This document shows, piece by piece, positions 24,625 to 35,695 of a DNA stretch of 64,000 nt (position 1 is the first letter of the stretch; each line of letters opens with the position of its first letter). This DNA comes from Peribacillus simplex. Its GTDB lineage: Bacteria > Bacillota > Bacilli > Bacillales > DSM-1321. The notes beneath the pieces are model-generated. The model ran no database searches. It had not been told where the DNA came from and saw only the letters and a list, made by a program, of their open reading frames with translations. The stretch is from the NCBI RefSeq assembly GCF_900156045.1, contig NZ_FTMX01000002.1, positions 496,001-560,000 on the forward strand, in the 5' to 3' direction. A program made the translations under genes and the position numbers.

Positions 24625-26160
24625 TTATTTTGGTTGGTTCCGTTTTGAACGCTTAATAACCAAAGCAATGAATATACCAAAAATAAGAAGAACCAATCCT
24701 ATGACTAACAGGTAAGGAATATTAATAATCGATTTAGGTGACAGCGTGTAGACTTCTGTCGTCTCCCTGTCGATTACGATAGAGTAACTGTTGTCCTTAC
24801 TGCGGACCAGATCCCCATTCAGCATACCTCTCAACTCTTTATTACTTTCAAGCTCCTTATCAGTAAGGTTTATCGTTTGAGTTTCAGTCGTATTGTTCAT
24901 GGCGACGACAATCGTTTCATCACCATATACACGCTTGAATACCGAAGCTCCACCTTTTTCATATAGAAGCTCCATATCCCCCTTTACCAACGCTGGGTAC
25001 ATGTCTCTGAGATCAGAAAGCTTTGTTATATATTCCACCAATTCCTGTTCTGTCTTAAAATTCATCAACTTGTGATTATCCGGGGCAATATCCCCATTTA
25101 AGGCAATTTCCGATCCATAAAATACGATTGGCACCCCTGGCATCGTATATAGATACGACAGCGCCATTCTCCATCTGGAACCTGGATTTTCGTTATGGTC
25201 GGCTGCATCCTTTGTAAAACGGGGCATCCCCTGTGTATCCATGAATAATGCCTGCTGAGCATCGCCCCCTAATTCACCTTCGCTTTTCTCAAACGCATTA
25301 AAAACAGGTTTCAATTCTTTATCGGGTGCAGCAAATGCTTCCCTTAGCTCAGTATTTAGTGGATAAGCCATAAAAGCATCGATACCCGTCTTCTTGTAGC
25401 TTGATATCAGATCGGCATCACCTTGTACATCGCCGATTGTGTAGAAATTTGATTTTTCAGATTTGACTGCATCCACAAATTCCTTCCAAAAATCTTTTGC
25501 TACGTATTGGACTTTATTTATGCGGTAACCATCAATATCGGTTTCCGTTATCCACCATTTGGCAGCATCAAGTAAATATTCCCTTGTTTCCTCATTTTCT
25601 TGATTCAAATCGGGAAGATCATCTACCCAGCCTGTTTCCAAATCCTTTTGGCTACTGTCCTGGGAAATCTTTTTTTCTTCATGGAACCAATCTTGTTTTT
25701 TTGGATCGGTCAGCCACGTGGAGTCAGGACCCACATTATTTGCTTGAAAATCAAGGATCACCTTCATATCGCGTTTATGTGCCTCATTCACGAGTTTTTT
25801 AAACTCTTTCAATGTCCCATAATGTTTATCCGTTTTATAGAAATCTGCCACCCAATCGCCATGATAGCCATTTTCATCATTAGCGAAAATCGGTGAAAGG
25901 ATGATAGCGGTATAACCCATATCTTTTAAATAATTCAGTTTCTTCGTGACACCTTCGAAATCCCCACCATTAAACGCGGAAGGGTCATTCACGTTCGCAT
26001 CTCCATTATTTTGAATATTCCCATCGAAAAATCTGTCGACCAATAATGAATATACGATTTCATCCTTCCAAGTTCGTTGTTCTTTTTCAGCTGCTCCTAC
26101 TGGAATGGCGTAAAAAAGAAGCAACGGAATTAAAGCGAGTGATAACACTCTTTTTCTCAT
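24625..26160 (-). CDS. Membrane-anchored GH13 amylase-like protein, catalytic residues lost (pseudoenzyme)
   Basis: The 511-residue protein has a signal peptide (about residues 1-23, hydrophobic, ending GAA), a GH13 barrel, and one C-terminal membrane helix (about 477-500, IPYLLVIGLVLLIFG) followed by a basic tail. It would be displayed outside the cell, held in the membrane. The fold markers remain: LDF at 136-138, LPDLN at 182-186 and the GYRIN region. The key residues are changed. The nucleophile position is Asn215 (RIN, not RID), the acid/base is Asp244 (IGD, not IGE), the NHD triplet is Thr309-Gln310-Gly311, and the region I histidine is Asn142. Hydrolysis is therefore very unlikely, while sugar binding remains possible. 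The reading frame is intact, so it is not decaying. Confidence 0.88.
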   Translation of the reverse strand: MRKRVLSLALIPLLLFYAIPVGAAEKEQRTWKDEIVYSLLVDRFFDGNIQNNGDANVNDPSAFNGGDFEGVTKKLNYLKDMGYTAIILSPIFANDENGYHGDWVADFYKTDKHYGTLKEFKKLVNEAHKRDMKVILDFQANNVGPDSTWLTDPKKQDWFHEEKKISQDSSQKDLETGWVDDLPDLNQENEETREYLLDAAKWWITETDIDGYRINKVQYVAKDFWKEFVDAVKSEKSNFYTIGDVQGDADLISSYKKTGIDAFMAYPLNTELREAFAAPDKELKPVFNAFEKSEGELGGDAQQALFMDTQGMPRFTKDAADHNENPGSRWRMALSYLYTMPGVPIVFYGSEIALNGDIAPDNHKLMNFKTEQELVEYITKLSDLRDMYPALVKGDMELLYEKGGASVFKRVYGDETIVVAMNNTTETQTINLTDKELESNKELRGMLNGDLVRSKDNSYSIVIDRETTEVYTLSPKSIINIPYLLVIGLVLLIFGIFIALVIKRSKRNQPK

Positions 26161-26309
26161 ATCCGCTCTCCTCCTAGCTATCTCTTTACGCCTTTAAGAT
26201 TAGCCTTTTGGCCCTTTAACGTCAAATCCAATTTATAAAAAACTTTACACTAAAGGGACAAATTGGTGAAACTGGTTATAGTTACTGAATCGGAAAAGGA
26301 AGAACATTA

Positions 26310-27560
26310 TTAACGTTCTTTTTTTATCGTCTTAACCGCTTTATCCAAGGCCTTTTTTGGTTTTGCTTTTTGAGTGCTTATTTCATCCATGGCTGCATTC
26401 ATCGGTACCCATACTCTATTCATTTCCGGTATATTCGGCACTGGTTCAGCGTATTGTAATTGTATGCTTATGGCTTGTGCCCTTTCATTTTCATTGATTT
26501 CGGCATTGTGTTTGATTGATTTATTAGGAGGGATTTCCCCTGTTAAATCATAACGCTGCATTGCATTATCATCATTTGTCAAATATTCCACTAACTTGGT
26601 AGACCAATAAGGATGTTTCGTGAATGCTGTTACATGCCAGCCTTTGATTTCCATCAACGTTTTCATTGGCCGGCCATTGGGCAATTCGGGCATGGGGGCA
26701 ATTCCTGTATCCTCTCGTTCTGTAAATGAGTCACCGTCACTCATGATAGAAGCCAAATTCCCTTGTATGAACAACTTCTCGATCGCTGCTTTGTCGCCTT
26801 TAGGAATCAAACCGGCCTTATACCATTTTTGGATGTACGCAGCCCCTTTTATGGCACCCTTATTATTCAAACCAATGTGGGAAGGGTCCAGTTTTCCATT
26901 CTTATCTTTGAATATATAACCTCCCATTCCAGCGATCACTCCATACGAATCATGGAAATCATTCCATTTGGCATAGTAACCATGCACGTTACCCTTTCTT
27001 AATTCCTTCGCCATTTTATAAAGGTCATTCATCGTCTCAGGAGCCTTAGCCATCAATTTTTTATTATAAATGAAAACGGATGTGTTTACGGATTTTGGCA
27101 ATCCAAACACCTTATCTTGATACATCTCCCCACTAATTGAGGGCTCAATGAAGGCATTCAATACCTCATCTTTCACCTTCACTTCCTGAATTAAGCCTTC
27201 CTTCACGATTTGCCCGACTTTTTCATGAGAAAAAGTTACGACATCCGGGGCCTTTCCGTTTCCGATTGGCCCATCACTTCGAAGCCTCTCATACATCTCG
27301 GTAGCTATTTCAAGCTCTTTATGCTCAACTTTGATTCCATATTCTTTTTCAAAAGCTTCAATCACCGGCTTTAGGGCCTCCGCTTTACCTTTTTCCTCCC
27401 AAATGATCAATTTTTCCGGCTTAGCTTCTTTGCTGGCTTCGTCTCCTTTTTTCTTCTTTTCTTTCACTACTTCATTTTCCAAATCTGAACTGGTACCACA
27501 AGCACTTACACTTACGATTAAAAACATGGACATGAACAAATGAAAAATCAGCTTCTTCAC
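26310..27560 (-). CDS. Orphan maltodextrin-type ABC substrate-binding lipoprotein
   Basis: A type II signal peptide ends at VSAC (lipid-bearing Cys21), followed by a charged linker rich in Lys and Glu and then a family 1 solute-binding fold. The C-terminal PNIPEMNRVW matches the MalE/MdxE signature. The GPW motif, whose tryptophan stacks on sugar in MalE-type proteins, is replaced by SDGDSF at about 274-279. GTG at 27560 is taken as the start because AAAGGAG lies seven bases upstream; the ATG at 27566 is only one base from it. No permease or ATPase gene lies anywhere in the cluster. It probably shares a transcript with the amylase-like gene 149 bases downstream. Confidence 0.85.
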   Translation of the reverse strand: MKKLIFHLFMSMFLIVSVSACGTSSDLENEVVKEKKKKGDEASKEAKPEKLIIWEEKGKAEALKPVIEAFEKEYGIKVEHKELEIATEMYERLRSDGPIGNGKAPDVVTFSHEKVGQIVKEGLIQEVKVKDEVLNAFIEPSISGEMYQDKVFGLPKSVNTSVFIYNKKLMAKAPETMNDLYKMAKELRKGNVHGYYAKWNDFHDSYGVIAGMGGYIFKDKNGKLDPSHIGLNNKGAIKGAAYIQKWYKAGLIPKGDKAAIEKLFIQGNLASIMSDGDSFTEREDTGIAPMPELPNGRPMKTLMEIKGWHVTAFTKHPYWSTKLVEYLTNDDNAMQRYDLTGEIPPNKSIKHNAEINENERAQAISIQLQYAEPVPNIPEMNRVWVPMNAAMDEISTQKAKPKKALDKAVKTIKKER

Positions 27561-29680
<2,120 letters not shown>

Positions 29681-29687
29681 GGCAATG

Positions 29688-29722
29688 AAAACGGGGCAAT
29701 GAAAATCATTCGCCCCGTTTTT
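29688..29722. terminator. Bidirectional terminator between neopullulanase and asnO
   Basis: AAAACGGGGC pairs with GCCCCGTTTT, with T's on one side and A's on the other, between convergent genes. Confidence 0.85.
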
Positions 29723-29723
29723 T

Positions 29724-31571
29724 TCAATCGATTATTTGGATATCATATTCTTTGAACCATACATGGGTTTGTGCCAAGTGAGCGAGCAACTGTGGACCAG
29801 ACATCAATTGCCCGAACCACGGCACTTTAAAAGCGGCACCCTTGGAATCTACTATATCGGTTAGCTTCTTTTTATCGAAAAACTCATGCAGGACCGAATT
29901 TTTATCCGTAAGTAAGTCTTTCAACCACGCCTGCACACGGTCTGTATATATAGGGTTATGGGTTTTTGGATATGGACTTTTTTTACGATACAATACCTCA
30001 TCAGGTAACAGCCCCTCCAACGCTTTCCTTAGAATACCCTTTTCACGGTTGCCTTCCATTTTCATTTCCCAAGGAATGTTCCATGCATATTCAACAAGGC
30101 GATGGTCGGCAAATGGCACGCGCACCTCTAGACTTGCACCCATACTCATCCGGTCCTTCCGGTCAAGGAGCGTCGTCATGAACCATAATAAGTTCATATA
30201 GAAAAGCTCTCTCCGCTTTGCTGCCACACCGCTTTCCCCTTCCAATTTAGGCGTTTCGGCAAGGGTGGTCAAATAAGCTTCCTGCGCATACTCCTCCAGC
30301 TTCAATTTCTCGCGCCATTCCGTCTTTAATAAAGATACCCGCTCCCCGGTCGATCTCATCCATGGAAAACCAGCACGATTCAAATCATCCTCACGATGGA
30401 ACCAAGGATAACCGCCAAAAATTTCGTCCGCACATTCGCCGGATAGGCCTACGACAAAATCCCGCTTGATTTCCTTACAAAACCAAAGTAAAGAAGAATC
30501 GACATCCGCCATGCCTGGGAGGTCCCTTACAAGGACAGCTTCCGTTAAATAATCCGTCAACTGCTCTTGAGTGATGATCGATGAATGGTGAACCGTGTTA
30601 AAGGTATCCGACATCTTTTTTATCCAATACCCATCAGAGTTAGGCTGAAAATCATTTGCCTTAAAATAGCGCTCATTATCTTCATAATCGATGGAATACG
30701 TATGAAGCTGGCCTTTTCCTTCTTTTTGATAGGCGTTTGCCGCAATGGCTGTTATCGCGCTTGAGTCAAGCCCTCCCGATAAGAAGGTACAAAGCGGAAC
30801 ATCTGATACAAGTTGCCGTGTGACTGCATCTTCGACAAGGAAGCGAACCTTCTCGGCCGTCTCATCAAGAGTATCCCGATGTTCCTCGCTTTTCACATTC
30901 CAATATCTCCAAATCCGGAGGCCTTTCCTTGATAAGGTAAGCGCATGGGCAGGCCTTAATTCCTGGATATTATGAAATACCCCTGAACCTGGCTTTCGGG
31001 ATGGACCAACACCAAAAACTTCAGACAACCCATCGCGGTCAATCTCCGTTTTAACATCCGGATGGGCCAGGATCGCCTTTAGTTCCGATCCGAAAATGAA
31101 CCCGCCGTCCCTTTCCGCGTAAAAGAATGGTTTTACCCCCATGCGATCTCTTCCAACGAATAATTTCTGTTCCTTTTCATCCCAAATCGCAAATGCAAAA
31201 ATCCCATTGAACAAGTCAATGCATTTTTCTTTCCATTCTATATAAGAAGTTAGTAAAACTTCTGTATCAGAATGACCGTTAAAGGAATATCCTTTTAATA
31301 ATAGCTGTTTACGAATATCCTCGGTGTTATATAGCTCACCATTATAACAAAGTGTATATCTGCCGTTTTCGTGATTTTTCGTCATCGGCTGTTTTCCGCC
31401 TTCCGCATCGACAACCGTTAACCGTTTATGACCAAAGGCAACATGGGCTTCGCTCCAAACATTTTCTTCGTCTGGCCCCCGCTTTGCCAACGTTTTTGTC
31501 ATGTTTTCCAATGTTCTCGTTTTCGTCCGTAAATCTTTTTGAAAATGCACCCAGCCTGTTATCCCACACAT
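29724..31571 (-). CDS. asnO: Asparagine synthase (glutamine-hydrolysing), AsnO type
   Basis: The 615-residue enzyme starts MCGITGWVHF, so Cys2 becomes the N-terminal glutaminase nucleophile after Met removal. The glutaminase domain covers about 1-220, including the RGPDEE and NGELYN motifs. The synthetase domain follows with the ATP loop LSGGLDSSA and SGECADEIFGGYPW. It makes asparagine from aspartate with ATP and glutamine. ATG at 31571 follows AAAGGATG; upstream residues would block maturation of Cys2. B. subtilis has three such genes. The yis-region copy, asnO (yisO), is sporulation-linked, and gene order here favours that one. Confidence 0.9.
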   Translation of the reverse strand: MCGITGWVHFQKDLRTKTRTLENMTKTLAKRGPDEENVWSEAHVAFGHKRLTVVDAEGGKQPMTKNHENGRYTLCYNGELYNTEDIRKQLLLKGYSFNGHSDTEVLLTSYIEWKEKCIDLFNGIFAFAIWDEKEQKLFVGRDRMGVKPFFYAERDGGFIFGSELKAILAHPDVKTEIDRDGLSEVFGVGPSRKPGSGVFHNIQELRPAHALTLSRKGLRIWRYWNVKSEEHRDTLDETAEKVRFLVEDAVTRQLVSDVPLCTFLSGGLDSSAITAIAANAYQKEGKGQLHTYSIDYEDNERYFKANDFQPNSDGYWIKKMSDTFNTVHHSSIITQEQLTDYLTEAVLVRDLPGMADVDSSLLWFCKEIKRDFVVGLSGECADEIFGGYPWFHREDDLNRAGFPWMRSTGERVSLLKTEWREKLKLEEYAQEAYLTTLAETPKLEGESGVAAKRRELFYMNLLWFMTTLLDRKDRMSMGASLEVRVPFADHRLVEYAWNIPWEMKMEGNREKGILRKALEGLLPDEVLYRKKSPYPKTHNPIYTDRVQAWLKDLLTDKNSVLHEFFDKKKLTDIVDSKGAAFKVPWFGQLMSGPQLLAHLAQTHVWFKEYDIQIID

Positions 31572-31856
31572 TTTACACTTCATCCTTTCTATCCGGACTA
31601 TCAAAAATATATTGGCTCCCTATCTAAAAAAAGATTTACAGTCCCTAAGTATCGATCAGCAATTCCGTAGGACTACCCTGCCCACATCGCCCGGCGTCGT
31701 TAATGAATTGTTGAGCAAAGCATCCCGTGTTTAAACATAGCCTATGCAAAGACGGAAAGATGGTTATTTGTCCATAATATTTTAAAATATACAGTTATAT
31801 TTTCATTGGATTTTGACTAAAAAGTAGGTGAGGATTCCACTATTGGAGGTATATGT

Positions 31857-32423
31857 ATGAGTCAGCAACAACGAATCAAGTTAATGAACAGGCAAACAAG
31901 AGCTTTTACCGAAGGAACAGTGGAAAATATCAATCAACAATGGATTTTTTTCGATGATGAAACAGATGAGGCCTGCTCCATTGAAGACCACGTTGATAGC
32001 ATCATTGAAGTGTACAGGGGTGGGCGCTGGCAGCAAGGAGTAGTTGAAGAAGAGGGAAAAATCCTGCTTCACCGAGAAATCACCTTCTTAAGGGAAAATG
32101 AGCCCATTCGGATACGCAAAAAACTGCTCTACTCTTTTGAACGTTTATTGGAAGAATTGAACGATGATTCCTTTTTCCAATTTGTAACGACATTGAATTC
32201 ACTTGATTTTTCTATTTATGATTGTATATATAGTTATAACCAGCTCACCTTTTTAAGGGCCGTCCCTAACCAGTCAGGCGTTAATTTCTTCACCTTTGAT
32301 AACGAGAGCCAAATATGTCTCGTTCAGCACCACTTTTCTTATGGGAAAAAGGATCACGATCGTTTTGAATTCACCCTGAACACTGGAAAAAGGATCGTCA
32401 TTGAGAAAGTGAATTCACAATAA
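31857..32423 (+). CDS. DUF2777-like uncharacterised protein
   Basis: This soluble, acidic protein of 188 residues begins MSQQQRIKLMNRQTRAFTEG and contains NINQQWIFFDDETDEACSIED. The mixed alpha/beta pattern and the opening resemble what I recall of DUF2777 in Bacillus. There is no signal peptide, membrane segment or obvious catalytic motif. TTGGAGG precedes the ATG. It is a single gene between asnO (divergent) and yisL (convergent), with its own terminator. The function is unknown. Confidence 0.75.
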   Translation: MSQQQRIKLMNRQTRAFTEGTVENINQQWIFFDDETDEACSIEDHVDSIIEVYRGGRWQQGVVEEEGKILLHREITFLRENEPIRIRKKLLYSFERLLEELNDDSFFQFVTTLNSLDFSIYDCIYSYNQLTFLRAVPNQSGVNFFTFDNESQICLVQHHFSYGKKDHDRFEFTLNTGKRIVIEKVNSQ

Positions 32424-32436
32424 TGGGCAAAAGAAA

Positions 32437-32467
32437 ACGGGTAAATGAGATTTCCTCATTTACCCGT
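32437..32467. terminator. Bidirectional terminator between DUF2777-like gene and yisL
   Basis: ACGGGTAAATGAG pairs with CTCATTTACCCGT around a five-base loop between convergent genes. Confidence 0.8.
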
Positions 32468-32480
32468 CTTCAATTCTGTA

Positions 32481-32822
32481 TTAAAAAAAGTCCATTCCTT
32501 GTGGCAGCGAAAGCCCTAAATAAAGGACGAATACAAGCGCTACGATGAACAATATCCACATGGCACTCGTGCTTTTCCCTTTTTTCGTACGGACCAGCAC
32601 CATCTCCATCGCCGCAATCACGATGATTCCAACAATCATTTTTACTGCGTAAGCACCAAAATCAGTGATCAGCATACCGCCAGTCAGGAAAATCAATAGA
32701 TAGAACAACCGTGTTATCATATGTAGCATTTTCGCTTTCGGATTTCCACCTTTAAGCATCGAATATGTGACAAAGAAAAGAATGATTCCGATAACCCAAG
32801 CCGTAATATGCATATGTGTCAT
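32481..32822 (-). CDS. yisL: YisL-family membrane protein (DUF1516)
   Basis: This small protein of 113 residues has four predicted membrane segments (for example ITAWVIGIILFFVTYSML and MWILFIVALVFVLYLGL). The start MTHMHITAW and the LHMITRLFYLLI segment fit YisL. ATG at 32822 follows GAGGGGG; a longer reading to 32849 includes that site. The function is not known. In B. subtilis yisL lies in the same neighbourhood as gerP and asnO. Confidence 0.85.
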   Translation of the reverse strand: MTHMHITAWVIGIILFFVTYSMLKGGNPKAKMLHMITRLFYLLIFLTGGMLITDFGAYAVKMIVGIIVIAAMEMVLVRTKKGKSTSAMWILFIVALVFVLYLGLSLPQGMDFF

Positions 32823-32956
32823 TTTTTTGCCCCCTCGTTCAGTTTCCATTTCATCATATCATAGGCTTTTACAAAAAAACAAAACTAAGGAACTACCTGA
32901 ATGGGTAAAAACCAACAATTTAATGAACATCATTTACATTTATTCTTAATAGGTCC

Positions 32957-34138
32957 CTACCTGCGCATAACCGGCTTTTTACCATATGTAACCAAACGCC
33001 ATATATATTCAACCGGTCCGTATTTAAACACCCCCATCCACAATAAGGAAAGCAAAATTTGCAGGCAAAACAGGGCCATTAAGAAAACAAATCCTGTCGT
33101 ATAAGAGACTGATCCATATAATCCAAGGCCATATGAATAAAAAATGGCCGTACATACCATAGATTGGAACAAGTAATTGCTCATCGACATCCTTCCGATA
33201 TACGAAAGCGGATGTAAGAGGCGGAAAGCCCCTGCCTGTTCCGCCAAAAGCGCGATTGCCGTGATATAAAAAGTCGTAAGTAACGGCCCTCCCAAATAAT
33301 CCTGCACGAATATCGTACCAAAATGGTAAACCGTCACATACGGCAGAATCTTAATTGACATGCCCAATAGCAAGCTTACAATCGAAATCATTTTCAATTG
33401 TCGTTTATATTGGGTTGGATTTTGGAGAATGCCTTGTTTTGCAACGCCTGCTCCAATTAAAAAAAAAGGAAAAATCGATAAAAAGAGGATAATGGCATTA
33501 AAAGGGTTGTTCACCATATACCAATCCTGTGCCCTTTGGCTCATTATGTCCGTAAATGTACCAGATTGATAGACTTCCAAAGACTGTTTCATCATCGCCG
33601 TATCAGTCGTTATTGCCATCCCTTCCCTATCAAAAAGGCCCAATATAAGAAATAGCGTACCCAATATCGCAAAAGGCAGGATATAACAAACCGAGCCTAG
33701 CAGAATTAAATTCCTGCCCTTCATTTTATAAAAAAATAAAAATGCAAACCCAAATACAGCATAATTGATGAGGATGTCCCCATGCCAGATGAAAAAAGCA
33801 TGAATGCACCCAAGTATCAGCAGGAAACTTAGCCTTTTCATATATAGTAAAGGAAATGAAATACCCTTTTCTTCAGTCCTTACAGCTAGTATGATTGCCC
33901 CAAAACCGAACAGAAAGGCGAATAACGGATAAAAGCTGGCCTGTGCGACAATATCACTGAATCTGTACAAAATCCTGTCCCATCCCTCGGACCACTGCCC
34001 GGCACCATCTATGTATAAGAGCGGAGAGTGGAAAGAAGGCATATTCACTAAAAAAATGCCTAAAATGGCCAATCCACGTAAAACATCGATGCTTACGATC
34101 CTTTTACTTTCCTGCAATGGTACCATTGTGCCCTTCAT
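32957..34138 (-). CDS. DUF418-family multi-pass membrane protein
   Basis: The 393-residue protein begins with a cytoplasmic tail and RIVSIDVLRGLAILGIFLVN, the hallmark of the DUF418/YeiB group. About ten membrane helices follow. The C-terminal DUF418 domain includes GRMSMSNYLFQS, and the protein ends in a basic tail. Related proteins are called acyltransferase-like, but their activity is unproven. ATG at 34138 follows GAGGGTG. It lies 41 bases after the MFS gene on the same strand, with no terminator seen between, so both may be co-transcribed. Confidence 0.82.
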   Translation of the reverse strand: MKGTMVPLQESKRIVSIDVLRGLAILGIFLVNMPSFHSPLLYIDGAGQWSEGWDRILYRFSDIVAQASFYPLFAFLFGFGAIILAVRTEEKGISFPLLYMKRLSFLLILGCIHAFFIWHGDILINYAVFGFAFLFFYKMKGRNLILLGSVCYILPFAILGTLFLILGLFDREGMAITTDTAMMKQSLEVYQSGTFTDIMSQRAQDWYMVNNPFNAIILFLSIFPFFLIGAGVAKQGILQNPTQYKRQLKMISIVSLLLGMSIKILPYVTVYHFGTIFVQDYLGGPLLTTFYITAIALLAEQAGAFRLLHPLSYIGRMSMSNYLFQSMVCTAIFYSYGLGLYGSVSYTTGFVFLMALFCLQILLSLLWMGVFKYGPVEYIWRLVTYGKKPVMRR

Positions 34139-34179
34139 AGGGTACACCCTCTTTCATCCATACAGATTTAACATCCTTT

Positions 34180-35454
34180 CTATAACTCCATTGCATCAGT
34201 TTTAACTTTCGTGACCGCTTTTTGCTTTTTTATCAGTATGACAAACAAGCTGCCCAATAAGCAAAAGATTCCTGCCAGGAAGAATGCCCATGTATAGGAA
34301 TTGAATATTTTGAAGATAAGCCCTCCACCATACGCCGCCACTGCCGCACCCACCTGATGGGCCGCGAATATCCATCCGTATACAATCCCGCTTTTCTCCA
34401 TGCCAAAGACTTGCCTTGAAATGCTTATGGTCGGAGGAACGGTGGCTATCCAATCCAGGCCATAAAAAATGGAGAAGATGATCAATAGACCGATTGAGCC
34501 TTCATTTAGCGCAAAAGGAAGTAATACGAGGGAAGCACCCCTTAGAGCGTAATACCAAAACAACAGCCAACGGTTATCAAAACGATCTGATAACCACCCG
34601 GATACAGTCGTACCAATCAAATCAAAGATTCCCATGAAAGATAGCAGTGATGCTGCCGTCACAACCGGTAAACCAAAACTAATGCAGTAAGAAATGAAAT
34701 GTGTGCCGATCAACCCGCTCGTTGAAAGTCCGCATATAAAAAAGCTCCCTGCCAATAGCCAGAATTCCTTCACTTTCACTGCTTGATTCAATGACTGAAA
34801 GGCCATGGCGATGGGGTTCTTCTTTTGTACTATAACGGCCTCCTGACTTTCCTCCTCTAATCCGTATGGAAGAGTGCCGACTTCCATCGGATTGTTTTTC
34901 ATGAATAAAAGGATGATTGCCAGCATGATCAAGCTAAGGATCAAAATTAATCCAATCGCCCATCTCCATGAATAATTCTCAATGATGATGGCTAAAACCG
35001 GAAGTAAAATGAGCTGACCTGTGGCTGTACTTGCCGTCAGTATCCCTACCGCCAGCCCCCGCCTCTTCTCGAACCAACGATTTGCCACATATGGGCTCAA
35101 TACCGTTAAAAACACACCAGAACCCAATCCAATGATAATTCCCCAAATTAAAATGAGCTGCCACTCATGCTCCATGAAAAAAGTGAGGAAAATCCCTGCC
35201 AATAAAGTGGACATGGCCAATACCATCATTTTCTTCAATCCAAGCACTTCAATTAGAGCGGCCATGAATGGACCCGATAAGCCATAAAGAAAAAGACTTA
35301 TGGCGAAAGCTAAAGAAATGACGGACCGGTCCCAGCCGAACTCACTTTCAAATGGTACGATGAATACACCCGATGATGACCTAACGATTCCCGCTACAAT
35401 TATCGAGAAGAAGGTTATGATTAAAATAACCCAGCTATAATGAATACGTTTCAA
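34180..35454 (-). CDS. MFS transporter, monocarboxylate/oxalate-like group
   Basis: The protein of about 424 residues has twelve predicted membrane helices in two halves. The loop between helices 2 and 3 is degenerate, and WLSDRFDNRW lies in the second half, as in the OFA/MCT-type branch. The soluble loop near residue 200 separates the halves. The likely substrates are organic acids, but this cannot be settled from sequence. TTG at 35454 is preferred because GGAGG lies seven bases upstream; the reading to 35475 has no ribosome site. It is followed closely by the DUF418 gene. Confidence 0.82.
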   Translation of the reverse strand: MKRIHYSWVILIITFFSIIVAGIVRSSSGVFIVPFESEFGWDRSVISLAFAISLFLYGLSGPFMAALIEVLGLKKMMVLAMSTLLAGIFLTFFMEHEWQLILIWGIIIGLGSGVFLTVLSPYVANRWFEKRRGLAVGILTASTATGQLILLPVLAIIIENYSWRWAIGLILILSLIMLAIILLFMKNNPMEVGTLPYGLEEESQEAVIVQKKNPIAMAFQSLNQAVKVKEFWLLAGSFFICGLSTSGLIGTHFISYCISFGLPVVTAASLLSFMGIFDLIGTTVSGWLSDRFDNRWLLFWYYALRGASLVLLPFALNEGSIGLLIIFSIFYGLDWIATVPPTISISRQVFGMEKSGIVYGWIFAAHQVGAAVAAYGGGLIFKIFNSYTWAFFLAGIFCLLGSLFVILIKKQKAVTKVKTDAMEL

Positions 35455-35660
35455 TGCTCTCCCTCCACAATCCAAAACTCATGAAAATGAAAAATTATAA
35501 TAATTTGAAATATTTTATAATAGTAACACTTTATCGTTAAACAGGAAGCTTTTTATCGAAACAAATTTCATTGCTCCTGAATGACCGTCCTTATCCAACA
35601 ATGGCATGAGTTACTCTTCATAGCTTAATCTGAAACCGAATTTAAAGGGCAACAGAAAAA

Positions 35661-35686
35661 AACGCTGATCATTTCTGAACAGCGTT
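35661..35686 (-). terminator. Terminator of acyl-CoA ligase gene
   Basis: AACGCTG pairs with CAGCGTT. On the minus strand seven T's follow. The remaining 200 bases up to the MFS gene hold no supported gene. Confidence 0.8.
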
Positions 35687-35695
35687 AGCGAGGCA

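Noticed and set aside
24625..26160. Calling the amylase-like gene a decaying pseudogene
   Set aside because: The frame, signal peptide, fold motifs and membrane anchor are all intact, and only active-site residues are changed.
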